A DNA stretch of 64,000 nt from Streptomyces sp. AC555_RSS877 (GCF_019049245.1 NZ_JAGMUK010000216.1:1-64000); one strand, 5' to 3'. Shown: positions 34,761 to 43,444, counted from the first letter of the stretch. The notes: generated by a model from the sequence alone, not told the origin. A program made the numbers and translations.

Positions 34761-36454
34761 TGGACGCACCAGGCCGTGAGCGGGCGGAGCACGTCGATCC
34801 CGCAGACCAGTGGGTACTCAATCCGAACACCGGCGAATACGAACTGCGGCTGACGCCCGCCGCACCACGCCGGGCCGTACCGCAGCCGCGTGGCGGCCGT
34901 TCGGCGCCTCCCGCTGCCCCCAGACGCGAGGTCCCGCCCCCGCGCAGGCGGGGGCCGGTCCCCGAGGAACCGCTGCCGGGGCGGCGTGGCCGCCGCCCGG
35001 TCAAGAAGACGTCGAAGGCGAAGAAGAGCCTGTTGTGGACCGGCGGCACCATGGCGTTCGTCCTGGTCGCCACCGCGGGCGCCGGCTACTTCTACCTCAA
35101 GCACCTCGAGGGCAACGTCAAGACAACGGACGTCGGCGACGCGGGCGCGAGCAGTTTCAAGAAGGACGAGGCCTTCAACGTCCTCGTCATCGGCACCGAC
35201 AAGCGCACCGGCGAGGGCAACGACGGCTACGGCGACGCCGGCAGCGTCGGCCACGCCGACACCACGATCCTGCTGCATGTCGCCAAGGACCGCTCGAACG
35301 CGACCGCGCTGAGCATCCCGCGTGACCTGATCGTCGACATCCCCGAGTGCCCGGCCACGAAGGACGACGGCACCGAGGTGACCGTGGCGGCGCAGCGGGG
35401 TGTCCGCTTCAACCGGAGCCTCGGCGAGAGCGGCCGGGACGCGGGCTGCACCATGCGGACGGTGAAGGAGGCCACCGGCATCCAGCCGGACCACTTCATG
35501 ATGGCCGACTTCAACGCGGTCAAGACGCTGACGACGGCGGTGGACGGCGTCGACGTGTGTGTGACCGAGGCCGTCAACGACAAGCAGTCGAAGCTCGTCC
35601 TGCCCAAGGGCGAGTCCACGGTCGAGGGCGAGCGGGCCCTCGCCTTCCTGCGCACCCGCAAGAGCTTCGGCAACAGCGGCGACCTCGACCGCATCAAGGT
35701 GCAGCAGCAGTTCCTGGGGTCGCTGATGCGCAAGATGTCCTCCAGCGACACCCTCACCAACCCCAAGAAGCTGCTGAAGCTGGCCGAGGCGGCCACCAGC
35801 GCGCTCACCGTGGACTCCGCGATCGGCAACGTCACCACGCTCAAGGACATGGCCCTGGAGCTGAAGCAGGTGCCCACCAAGAACATCACCTTCGCCACCA
35901 TCCCGGTGGTGGACAACCCCGCCGAGGCGATCAAGGCGACGGTGGTCGTCGACGAGACCAGGGCGCCCCAGGTCTTCGACATGATCGTCAACGACGTGTC
36001 GTTCACCGAGGTCAAGGCGCAGAAGAAGAAGGAGGCCGCCGCGGTCGCCGCCCGTCTCAAGGGCACCAAGGCGGACGCCTCCGAGGTGCGGGTCCAGGTC
36101 TTCAACGGCGGTGCCGCGTCCGGCAGCGCGCAGAAGCAGCTGGACTGGCTGCAGAACAGCGCGGGCGTCGTCAAGTCGGAGAACGCGGGCAACGCGGACG
36201 TCGACCAGGCGAAGACGACCCTCGAGTACGCGCCTGACCAGGCCGACCAGGCCCGCCGGCTGGCCGACATCATGGGCCTGTCGGGCTCGGCGATGAAGCC
36301 CGGCGAGAGCGTGACCAACTCCCAGGGCCAGCCGACGATGACCCTGATCCTCGGCAAGGACTTCAAGGGTGCGGGCGTGAAGATCAACGGCGCCTCGGCC
36401 GAGACGCCGGACGTGGAGAGGTCCACAGCCGACAAGGTCGTGTGCGCGAGTTGA
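34760..36454 (+). CDS. LCP family protein 4 (copy A') with LytR_C domain
   Basis: This 564-residue paralogue is collinear with the gene at 31130. It has the same cytoplasmic motif DPADQWVLNPNTGEYELRL, membrane helix (LLWTGGTMAFVLVATAGAG), LCP domain and C-terminal LytR_C domain. The LCP motif reads FLRTRKSFGNSGDLDRIKVQ with QQFL, again lacking the arginine of RQQ. It starts at a rare TTG (34760), supported by the leader shared with copy A. A 104-bp stretch near the LytR_C junction (35990-36093) differs from copy A (32411-32514) at one base, far more alike than the surrounding gene. Confidence 0.92.
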   Translation: MDAPGRERAEHVDPADQWVLNPNTGEYELRLTPAAPRRAVPQPRGGRSAPPAAPRREVPPPRRRGPVPEEPLPGRRGRRPVKKTSKAKKSLLWTGGTMAFVLVATAGAGYFYLKHLEGNVKTTDVGDAGASSFKKDEAFNVLVIGTDKRTGEGNDGYGDAGSVGHADTTILLHVAKDRSNATALSIPRDLIVDIPECPATKDDGTEVTVAAQRGVRFNRSLGESGRDAGCTMRTVKEATGIQPDHFMMADFNAVKTLTTAVDGVDVCVTEAVNDKQSKLVLPKGESTVEGERALAFLRTRKSFGNSGDLDRIKVQQQFLGSLMRKMSSSDTLTNPKKLLKLAEAATSALTVDSAIGNVTTLKDMALELKQVPTKNITFATIPVVDNPAEAIKATVVVDETRAPQVFDMIVNDVSFTEVKAQKKKEAAAVAARLKGTKADASEVRVQVFNGGAASGSAQKQLDWLQNSAGVVKSENAGNADVDQAKTTLEYAPDQADQARRLADIMGLSGSAMKPGESVTNSQGQPTMTLILGKDFKGAGVKINGASAETPDVERSTADKVVCAS

Positions 36455-36472
36455 CGCTCCGTGCACGTCAGT

Positions 36473-36538
36473 TGACCGCTCAGGCGAGTTGGCTGAGGCT
36501 CAAGCGCGTTCCTTGACGGCTCAAGCGCGTTAGTTGAC
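36473..36538. repeat. Three degenerate 21-bp repeats between LCP copies A' and B'
   Basis: GGCTCAAGCGCGTT begins at 36497 and 36518 (period 21), each followed by a block ending TTGAC. An earlier, more diverged copy (GTTGACCGCTCAGGCGAGTT) starts at 36473. These make the A'-B' gap about 100 bp longer than the A-B gap. Confidence 0.65.
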
Positions 36539-36633
36539 GAAACAGAGCAACCTGACGGGCCCGTCGTATGTCTCCAGGACGTACGGCGGGCCGCGCCATG
36601 GCGCGAGGGCGGGATGGTCGGGGAGGACTCGAA

Positions 36634-38208
36634 GTGACGCGGAACAGTGTTCGGGATGTCGAACCAGTCGCCGAGAAGGTCGGCGTCGTCGGCGACAGCC
36701 GGCACGGCGCACGCCGCTCACCGCGGGCGCGCCGGCTGCTGCGCTGGTCCGCGACGACCCTCGCCGTGCTGATACTGGGTTCGGCCACCGCCGGTTACCT
36801 CTACTACCGGCATCTCAACGGGAACATCAAGAAGGACGAACTCAACCTCGGCGACAACAAGGTCGCCGAGCCGACGCCGAACGCCGCCGGCCAGACCCCG
36901 CTGAACCTCCTGCTCATCGGCTCTGACGCCCGCGACACCGAGGAGAACCAGCAACTCGGCGGCGCCCGCGAGACGTTCGGCTCGACGCCGCTGGCGGACG
37001 TGCAGATGCTGGTGCACCTGTCCGCCGACCGCTCCAACATGTCGGTCGTCAGCATGCCCCGCGACACCCTCGTGAAGATCCCGAAGTGCACCGACCCGGA
37101 CGACGACAAGGAGTACCCGGCGAGCGAGGGCCGCGTCATGACCAACCGGAGCCTCGGCCACGGCGGCCCCGGCTGCACGGTGGCCACCTGGCAGGAGCTC
37201 ACCGGCATCCACATCGACCACTTCGTGATGGTCGACTTCGCGGGCGTGGTGTCGATGGCGGACGCCGTCGGCGGGGTCCCGGTCTGCGTGGACGCCAACA
37301 TCCTCTCCCGCGACAGCCAGGGCCACGGCTCCGGTCTGAAGCTGGAGAAGGGCACCACGCCGGTGAAGGGCGAGCAGGCACTGCAGTGGCTGCGGACGCG
37401 TTACGGCTTCGAGGACGGCAGCGACCTCGCCCGCGCCAAGGCCCAGCACATGTACATGAACTCGATGGTCCGGACGCTGCGCGAGAACGCCACCCTCAGC
37501 AGCCCGAACAAACTCCGCAAGCTCGCCGAGGAGGCCACCGAGGCCCTCACGGTCGACCCGGGCCTCGACACCGTCAAGAAGCTCTACGACCTCAGCAACG
37601 AGCTGCGCAAGGTGAAGCCGGAGCGCATCACCATGACCACGATGCCCAACCGGTACGTGGGCGCCCGCGTCGAGCCCACCGAGGACGCCGAGCAGCTGTT
37701 CCGCCTGGTGAGGGAGGACATCGCGCTGGACGGCAAGGACGCGGGGAAGGCGAGCCCGGCCCCGTCGGCGACCGCGTCCGGCGACCAGGCCGCCGACGAC
37801 GACGAGATCGGGGTCCTCGTCCAGAACGGCACCCGCACCGACACGCTCCGCGCGGCGTCCGGACGCGCGAGCACGGTGGCCGGGCTGCTCGTGGAGAAGG
37901 GCTTCACCAAGGCGGACGCGGACACCACGTCGGCGCTGAGCGAGGACCGCACGGTCGTCCGCTACCCGAGCGCCGAGCTGCAGGGTGACGCCGAGCGGGT
38001 CGCCACGTCCCTCGGGATTCCGGCGGGTTCGGTGGAGCGGTCGACGGACGTCTCCGGGGTCACGCTCGTCGTGGGCGCGGACTGGCGTGACGGTACGACG
38101 TACAAGGCGCCCGAGAAGGACGACAGGACCCCGGAGTCGGCGCAGGCACTCAACGGCGCCGACGAGGACGCCTGCATGCACGTGAACCCGGGGTTCACCT
38201 GGTCCTGA
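36634..38208 (+). CDS. LCP family protein 5 (copy B') with LytR_C domain
   Basis: This 524-residue paralogue of copy B has a cytoplasmic basic N-terminus, the identical RLLRWSATTLAVLILG membrane entry and an LCP domain with LIGSDARDTEENQQLGGA. The altered motif is WLRTRYGFEDGSDLARAKAQ, followed by HMYMN. A LytR_C domain (IGVLVQNGTRTDTLRAASGR) and a short conserved end (ALNGADEDACMHVNPGFTW) follow. GTG at 36634 (VTRNSVRD) has GGGGAGG at ideal spacing and aligns with copy B's MTHSSVHG; the longer open frame is rejected. The preceding DNA (ATGGCGCGAGGG) is also shared with copy B. It is convergent with the glycosyltransferase gene. Confidence 0.92.
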   Translation: MTRNSVRDVEPVAEKVGVVGDSRHGARRSPRARRLLRWSATTLAVLILGSATAGYLYYRHLNGNIKKDELNLGDNKVAEPTPNAAGQTPLNLLLIGSDARDTEENQQLGGARETFGSTPLADVQMLVHLSADRSNMSVVSMPRDTLVKIPKCTDPDDDKEYPASEGRVMTNRSLGHGGPGCTVATWQELTGIHIDHFVMVDFAGVVSMADAVGGVPVCVDANILSRDSQGHGSGLKLEKGTTPVKGEQALQWLRTRYGFEDGSDLARAKAQHMYMNSMVRTLRENATLSSPNKLRKLAEEATEALTVDPGLDTVKKLYDLSNELRKVKPERITMTTMPNRYVGARVEPTEDAEQLFRLVREDIALDGKDAGKASPAPSATASGDQAADDDEIGVLVQNGTRTDTLRAASGRASTVAGLLVEKGFTKADADTTSALSEDRTVVRYPSAELQGDAERVATSLGIPAGSVERSTDVSGVTLVVGADWRDGTTYKAPEKDDRTPESAQALNGADEDACMHVNPGFTWS

Positions 38209-38223
38209 GCCGGGCCCCGCGCC

Positions 38224-38241
38224 GGGCCCCAGCCGGGGCCC
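38224..38241. terminator. Short GC hairpin between convergent LCP 5 and glycosyltransferase
   Basis: GGGCCCC (38224-38230) pairs with GGGGCCC (38235-38241) across a 4-nt loop, in the 43-bp gap between the two convergent genes. The stem is only 7 bp, so it is a modest candidate. Confidence 0.4.
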
Positions 38242-38251
38242 TGAGTCTGCC

Positions 38252-39295
38252 TCAGGCGGTGAGCTCGCCGGCGCCCGCGTGGACCGCGGGGCGCCGGCTC
38301 GCGATCACCTTGCGGGCGAGCGAGCGCGGGCTGGTCAGGAAGCCCCAGCCCCACGACATGTGCATGGTGGCGAGGGCGACGGGGATCTGCAGCCGTGCCT
38401 TCAGCGGCAGTCCCCTGCCCGCGGGGACGGACCCGAGGACGATCGCCGCGAGGTAGCCGCCGGGGACGACGAGAGCCCACGGGCTGACCAGGGCGCCCAG
38501 CACGATTCCCGCGCCGATCGCGCACACCGCGGTCGGCGGGGCGAGGTAGCGCAGGTTGATGGAGCCCTCGTGGTAGCGGGCGACGACGTGCCGCCAGCGG
38601 CCGTAGTCCTTGTACTGCTTGGCGAGGGCGCGCACGCTCGGCCGGGGCCGGTACGACACCTTCAGCTCGGGCGAGAACCAGATGAGCCCGCCCGCCTCCC
38701 GGATCCGGAAGTTGAGCTCCCAGTCCTGGGCGCGGATGAACTCCACGTTGTACCCGCCCTGCTGCTCCAGCGCCTCGCGTCGGAACACCCCGAGGTACAC
38801 CGTCTCGGCCTGGCCGGCCTGCCCGCCCGTGTGGAAGACGGCGTTGCCCACGCCGATCTTCGAGGTCATGGCGGCGGCGACCGCGTGCTCCCAGTCGTTC
38901 TCGCCCTCGGCGTGCATGATGCCGCCGACGTTCTGCGCGCCGGTCTCCTCCAGGAGCCGTACGGCGGTGGTGATGTAGTTCGGCGAGAGCATGCCGTGGC
39001 CGTCGACGCGCACGACGATCGGGTGCCGGGAGGCCTTGATCGCGGCGTTCAGCGCGGCCGGCGTACGGCCGGTGGGGTTCGGCACGGTGTGCACGCGGGG
39101 GTCTTCGCGGACGAGCTCGGCCGCGATCTCGTCCGTACGGTCCGTGGACGGACCGAGGGCGATCACGACCTCCATCTCGCCGGCGTACTCCTGCGCGAGG
39201 ATCGCTTGGACGGCTCCGCGCAGATGCCGCTCCTCGTTGAGGACGGGCATGATCACGGACACGGCGGGGAGCTGCACGTCGGGCTTGGCGTTCAT
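38252..39295 (-). CDS. Family 2 glycosyltransferase (ExoA-like) with C-terminal membrane segments
   Basis: This 347-residue enzyme transfers a sugar from an activated donor to a lipid or polysaccharide acceptor. The GT-A domain begins SVIMPVLNEERHLRGAVQ. It has the nucleotide-sugar region TGRTPAALNAAIKASRHPIV, the acidic motif VRVDGHG and the acceptor motif RAQDWELNFRIREAGG. Two or three hydrophobic stretches after about residue 240 suggest membrane attachment. It is similar to succinoglycan-type ExoA enzymes. The start MNAKPDVQLPAVSV (39295) was taken over the ATG three codons earlier. Lying between two LCP genes, it probably acts in the same surface-polymer pathway. Confidence 0.9.
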   Translation of the reverse strand: MNAKPDVQLPAVSVIMPVLNEERHLRGAVQAILAQEYAGEMEVVIALGPSTDRTDEIAAELVREDPRVHTVPNPTGRTPAALNAAIKASRHPIVVRVDGHGMLSPNYITTAVRLLEETGAQNVGGIMHAEGENDWEHAVAAAMTSKIGVGNAVFHTGGQAGQAETVYLGVFRREALEQQGGYNVEFIRAQDWELNFRIREAGGLIWFSPELKVSYRPRPSVRALAKQYKDYGRWRHVVARYHEGSINLRYLAPPTAVCAIGAGIVLGALVSPWALVVPGGYLAAIVLGSVPAGRGLPLKARLQIPVALATMHMSWGWGFLTSPRSLARKVIASRRPAVHAGAGELTA

Positions 39296-39416
39296 AGGGC
39301 CCAAACGTTACCGCGAATGGGGGACACGAGTGCGCCCTGCCCGGGGCGGTGCACCGGGCAGCAGATCGTATGGGCCTACGGTGCTCACGATCCCACGCAC
39401 GCGGAGGTGTCCCCCC

Positions 39417-40892
39417 ATGCCCACGCCGCCCCGCTCCCCCGCCGCCCGGCCCCAGCGCCGCCCGCAGCCACCGCGGTCGGTGCGACCCCCCGTACGACGG
39501 AAAAAGCCGCGCTGGGCCATGCGGGCGGTGACGACCCTCTCCGTGGTCGTGCTCGCCGCGGCCGGGATCGGCCACGCGGTGGTCACCAGCCTCGACGCGG
39601 ACATCACGCGGGTCGACCCCTTCAAGGACATGAAGAACCGCCCGAGGGCCGGTCACGGCATGAACGTCCTCCTCGTCGGCACGGACGGCCGCGACAAGAT
39701 CAGCGAGGACGAGCGGCGGAAGTACCGGCTCGGCGGCGCCCCCTGCCGCTGCACCGACACGATGATGATCGTGCACATCTCGGAGGACCGGGAGCGGGCG
39801 AGCGTGGTGAGCCTGCCGCGCGACTCGTACGCCGTGACGCCCGCGCACACCGACCGGACGACCGGCAAACGGCACCACGGACATCCGCTCAAGCTCAACG
39901 CGGCGTACGCGGAGGGCGGCCCGCAGCTGACCGTGCGGACCGTCGAGAGCATGACCCGGGTGAAGATCGACCACTACCTGGAGGTCGACTTCACCAGCTT
40001 CATGAAGACGGTGGACGTGCTCGGCGGGGTCGAGATCTGCACCACCGAGCCGCTGAAGGACACCTACACCGGCCTCGACCTCCCGCCCGGCACCCACACC
40101 ATCCAGGGCGGCCAGGCCCTCCAGTACGTCCGCTCCCGTCACGTCGACGGGACCTCCGACCTCGGCCGGATGCAGCGCCAGCAGCGCTTCATGGCCGCCC
40201 TGATCGACCGTGCCACGTCCTCCGGGATCCTGCTGAACCCGATGAAGTTCCGGGACATCACCCGGGCCGTGCTGGGCTCCGTACGAGCCGACAAGGGCTT
40301 CGGCACGCACGAGCTGCTCGACCTCGGCCGGGCCATGCGCAGCTTCTCCCCCTCCTCCTCCGAGTTCACCACCGTGCCGATCGGGCAGATGGGATACGCC
40401 GTCAAGGGCGTCGGTTCCACGCTGAAATGGGACGCCCGCAAGGCCGGCCGCCTCTTCCGGGCCCTCCGCGAGGACAAGCCGCTGTCCGCACGCAAGCCGC
40501 AGAGCAAGGTCCTGCGCGTGGACGTCGCCCCTCAGCAGATCCGCGTCCAGGTCGAGAACGGCACCGCCACGGCCGGCCTCGGCAAGCGCGTGGACGCGGC
40601 GCTGGCGGCGACCGGTTTCCGTACGACGCGCCTGCCGGTCAACGCGGCCGACCGCACGGTGAAGCGCACGGTGAAGCGCACGGTCGTCGCCTACGACCCC
40701 GGCTGGGACCGCTCCGCGAAGTCCCTCGCGGCCGCGCTGCCGGGCAGCGAGCTGCGGGCGGTGAAAGGGCTGGGGGCGACGCTGAAGGTGATCGCCGGGA
40801 CGGACTTCCGAGAGGTGCGCAGGGTGCGGGCGGTGAATCCGGCGCAGGGCGCGTTCGGGGTCATGCGGGGCGACGAGGCGCTGTGCCCGTAG
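39417..40892 (+). CDS. LCP family protein 6 with LytR_C domain
   Basis: This 491-residue LCP protein has a Pro/Arg-rich N-terminus, then a membrane helix (about 38-58, MRAVTTLSVVVLAAAGIG). The LCP domain (about 80-270) has LLVGTDGRDKI, CTDTMMIVHISEDRERA, SLPRDSYAV and the canonical YVRSRHVDGTSDLGRMQRQQ. A LytR_C domain (about 365-460, RVQVENGTATAGLGKRVD) ends with FGVMRGDEALCP. Unlike the A/B copies its RQQ motif is intact. GGAGGTG lies 9 nt before the ATG. A tandem VKRT-VKRT duplication (two copies of ACGGTGAAGCGC) occurs near 40660-40682. It is divergent from the ExoA-like glycosyltransferase. Confidence 0.93.
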   Translation: MPTPPRSPAARPQRRPQPPRSVRPPVRRKKPRWAMRAVTTLSVVVLAAAGIGHAVVTSLDADITRVDPFKDMKNRPRAGHGMNVLLVGTDGRDKISEDERRKYRLGGAPCRCTDTMMIVHISEDRERASVVSLPRDSYAVTPAHTDRTTGKRHHGHPLKLNAAYAEGGPQLTVRTVESMTRVKIDHYLEVDFTSFMKTVDVLGGVEICTTEPLKDTYTGLDLPPGTHTIQGGQALQYVRSRHVDGTSDLGRMQRQQRFMAALIDRATSSGILLNPMKFRDITRAVLGSVRADKGFGTHELLDLGRAMRSFSPSSSEFTTVPIGQMGYAVKGVGSTLKWDARKAGRLFRALREDKPLSARKPQSKVLRVDVAPQQIRVQVENGTATAGLGKRVDAALAATGFRTTRLPVNAADRTVKRTVKRTVVAYDPGWDRSAKSLAAALPGSELRAVKGLGATLKVIAGTDFREVRRVRAVNPAQGAFGVMRGDEALCP

Positions 40893-41394
40893 GTCGGCGG
40901 CCTGGGTCATGGACCTCGGCGGCGTACTGCCCTGCGACTCGGCTGGGGTGGTTGCGGGTGGCCTGGGCAGTCGTGGAGTGGCCTGGGCGGTCGGTCGGTA
41001 GGCGGCCCAGGGGTCTTGAACGGCACGGGCGGTCGCAGGCGCCTGGGCGGTCGTCAGGGGGCCCGGGAGTTGGCCCGGGCGGTCGTTACGTGGCCCGGAT
41101 GGGGTGGCGGGCCGGGGCGGACGCTCCATGGCCCGGGAGCAACGGGTGGCCCTGTCGGTCGTAGGCGGTCCGGGCGGGGCGTTTGGTGGCCCCGGGGCAT
41201 GGAGGGCTCGGGCGGTCGTGGTGACTCGGGGCGGCCTGGACTGGCGGCCAGGGCGGACATGGGATGGCTCGGTGTCGCGGGTGGCCTGGGAGTCATGGGG
41301 GGCGCAGGCGGTGCTTGCGGGGGGCCGACGATCATGGGGTGGCGGTCAGGGGACGGGCCGGGAGTCGGCGGAGGCCCGGGGCGACGGGTAGTGC
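40893..41394. repeat. 502-bp gene-free stretch of degenerate GGCCTGGGCGGTCGT repeats
   Basis: Between LCP 6 and the thioesterase no convincing gene is present. The DNA is strongly G-over-C on the plus strand and contains many diverged copies of a core near GGCCTGGGCGGTCGT (for example around 40980, 41030, 41045, 41080 and 41210), irregularly spaced. ORFs crossing it in several frames are low-complexity Gly/Arg or Pro-rich. It looks like a decayed minisatellite. Confidence 0.6.
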
Positions 41395-41952
41395 TCAGTC
41401 CTCGAAGCCGTCCGCCGCCCTGCGCTCACGGAGTTCCATGATCGCCCGGCGGCGGGCCAGACGGTGGGTGCGGCGGATCTGGGCCTCCTGGTTGCGGCGC
41501 TTGTCACGCTCGGTCTCCGGGAGTACCGGGGGGACCCGGCGCGGCTTGCCGTCTGCGTCGACGGCGGCGAAGACGAGGTAGGCGGAGCCGACCTGGGTGG
41601 CCGGGTTGGACTCGTTCCACCGCTCGGCCAGCACCCGCACCCCGACCTCCATCGAGGTCCGGCCGGTCCAGTTGACCTGGGCCTTCACGTGGACGAGGTC
41701 GCCGACCCGGACCGGCTCCAGGAACGCCATCTCGTCCATGGACGCGGTGACGGCGGGCCCGCCGCTGTGCCGGCCGGCCACGGCACCGGCCGCGTCGTCG
41801 ACCAGCTTCATGATCACGCCGCCGTGCACGGTGCCCAGGAGGTTCGTGTCGGCGTTGGTCATGATGTGGCTGAGCGTGGTCCGGGACGCCGAGGTCGGCT
41901 TGCCCGGGATATCCGGAGTCTCCGATACCGCTGTGGAGGCCTGGTCTGTCAT
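41395..41952 (-). CDS. Acyl-CoA thioesterase (hotdog fold)
   Basis: This 185-residue cytosolic enzyme is predicted to hydrolyse acyl-CoA to free acid and CoA. The single hotdog domain (about 25-140) shows the YciA/BACH-type signatures NADTNLLGTVHGGVIMKLVD and VTASMDEMAFLEPVRVGDLV. GRTSMEVGVRVLAE follows. An Arg-rich C-terminal tail (RRTHRLARRRAIMELRERRA) may be helical. The ATG at 41952 has AAGGTGGAGG upstream. The longer open frame to 42093 runs into the promoter of the divergent LCP 7 gene. Substrate chain length cannot be inferred. Confidence 0.92.
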   Translation of the reverse strand: MTDQASTAVSETPDIPGKPTSASRTTLSHIMTNADTNLLGTVHGGVIMKLVDDAAGAVAGRHSGGPAVTASMDEMAFLEPVRVGDLVHVKAQVNWTGRTSMEVGVRVLAERWNESNPATQVGSAYLVFAAVDADGKPRRVPPVLPETERDKRRNQEAQIRRTHRLARRRAIMELRERRAADGFED

Positions 41953-42071
41953 GGCCTCCACCTTATGCCGAGGTGACAACCGGGGATTTTGTGTCAGCTT
42001 CGCAACAGCAGTGCCCTTATTTTCCGACGAACCTTGTAAGGGACATACCAGTGCCCTGCACACTGGGGCCC

Positions 42072-43385
42072 ATGAACGATTGGCCCGAGGCATGGTCCGA
42101 CGACAACCGCGGCAGCCGGTACGGACGCGGCAGCTCGAGCGCGCAGCCCGAGAGCGCCCGCGTCATGCGGCAGGTCCGCCGCGGCCAGGCGGCTCCGCCC
42201 GGGCAGGGCGGGTACGGGGGCCCCGGCGCCCCCGCCCCGCCGTACGGCGGCGTCCCGCAGCAGCCGTCGTACGTCAACGGCGGTGACGACACCGTCTACG
42301 ACGACGGGTACAACAGCGGCTACAACACGGGCCAGGTCTACGGCGGCGGTGGCCCCGGCGGTCCCGTCGGCGGCGGCCGTGGCCCGCGCCCCGCGCCGAA
42401 CTGGCGCCGCCGGATCAAGCTGACCACGGTCATCGTGCTGACCGTGCTGGTCGTGACGACCGTCGGCACGTACTTCTGGGCCGACTCCAAGCTCAACCGC
42501 GAGGTCGACCTGTCCAAGGTCATCGACCGGCCGGACGCGGGGGAGGGCACGAACTACCTGATCGTCGGCTCCGACAGCCGCGCGGGTATGTCCGCTGAGG
42601 AGAAGAAGAAGCTGCACACCGGCTCCGCCGAGGGCAAGCGCACCGACTCGATGATGATCCTGCACGTCGGCAGCAACGGCGACACGCTGATCTCGCTGCC
42701 GCGTGACTCGGACGTGGAGATCCCGACGTTCAAGGGATCCGAGTCCGGCAAGACGTACCAGGGCACCGGCCGTCACGTGAAACTGAACGCCGCCTACGCC
42801 GAGGACGGCCCCGAACTGCTGGTCCGCACGGTCGAGTTCAACACCGGCCTGCACATCGACCACTACGTGGAGATCGGCTTCGCCGGCTTCGCGAACATCG
42901 TGGACTCGGTCGGCGGCGTCGAGATCGACATCCCGAAGGGCGGCATGAAGGACACCAAGTCCGGCGCCGACTTCGAGGCGGGCAAGCAGACCCTGGACGG
43001 CGAGCAGGCGCTCGCCTTCGTCCGTACCCGGTACGCGCTCAAGGGTTCCGACCTGGACCGGACGAAGAACCAGCAGAAGTTCCTCAACGCTCTCGCCAAC
43101 CAGGTCGCGACCCCGAGCACGATCCTCAACCCGTTCAAGCTGTACCCGACCATGGGCTCGGGCCTGGACTCGCTGATCGTCGACAAGGACATGGGTCTGT
43201 ACGACCTGGCCTCGATGTTCTGGGCGATGAAGGGCGTCAACGGCGGCGACGGCACGTCGATGAACATGCCGACCTCCGGCTCCACCAGCTCCGGCAACCT
43301 CATCTGGGACAAGACCAAGCTGAAGACCCTGGTGGACGAGCTGAAGAACGACGAGAAGGTCACGGTCAGGGCAGCTGACGGCTGA
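42072..43385 (+). CDS. LCP family protein 7
   Basis: This 437-residue LCP protein has a Tyr/Gly/Pro-rich cytoplasmic N-terminus (about 1-110) and one membrane helix (about 115-138, LTTVIVLTVLVVTTVGTYFW). The LCP domain (about 160-360) shows YLIVGSDSRAGMS, TDSMMILHVGSNGDTLISLP, RDSDVEIP and FVRTRYALKGSDLDRTKNQQ. There is no LytR_C domain; the C-terminus is short. The ATG at 42072 was chosen over the open frame to 41973, which overlaps the divergent thioesterase promoter. A perfect 12-bp hairpin follows 11 bp after the stop. It is the last LCP gene of the cluster. Confidence 0.93.
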   Translation: MNDWPEAWSDDNRGSRYGRGSSSAQPESARVMRQVRRGQAAPPGQGGYGGPGAPAPPYGGVPQQPSYVNGGDDTVYDDGYNSGYNTGQVYGGGGPGGPVGGGRGPRPAPNWRRRIKLTTVIVLTVLVVTTVGTYFWADSKLNREVDLSKVIDRPDAGEGTNYLIVGSDSRAGMSAEEKKKLHTGSAEGKRTDSMMILHVGSNGDTLISLPRDSDVEIPTFKGSESGKTYQGTGRHVKLNAAYAEDGPELLVRTVEFNTGLHIDHYVEIGFAGFANIVDSVGGVEIDIPKGGMKDTKSGADFEAGKQTLDGEQALAFVRTRYALKGSDLDRTKNQQKFLNALANQVATPSTILNPFKLYPTMGSGLDSLIVDKDMGLYDLASMFWAMKGVNGGDGTSMNMPTSGSTSSGNLIWDKTKLKTLVDELKNDEKVTVRAADG

Positions 43386-43396
43386 AGCGCCCCGGA

Positions 43397-43424
43397 CAAG
43401 GGCACCCGTGCGCGGGTGCCCTTG
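43397..43424. terminator. Perfect hairpin terminator after LCP 7
   Basis: CAAGGGCACCCG (43397-43408), loop TGCG, and CGGGTGCCCTTG (43413-43424) form a perfect 12-bp stem with a tetraloop. It lies between two convergent genes and can terminate both. Confidence 0.88.
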
Positions 43425-43444
43425 AACGCGGTCGGGTGCGGGGA

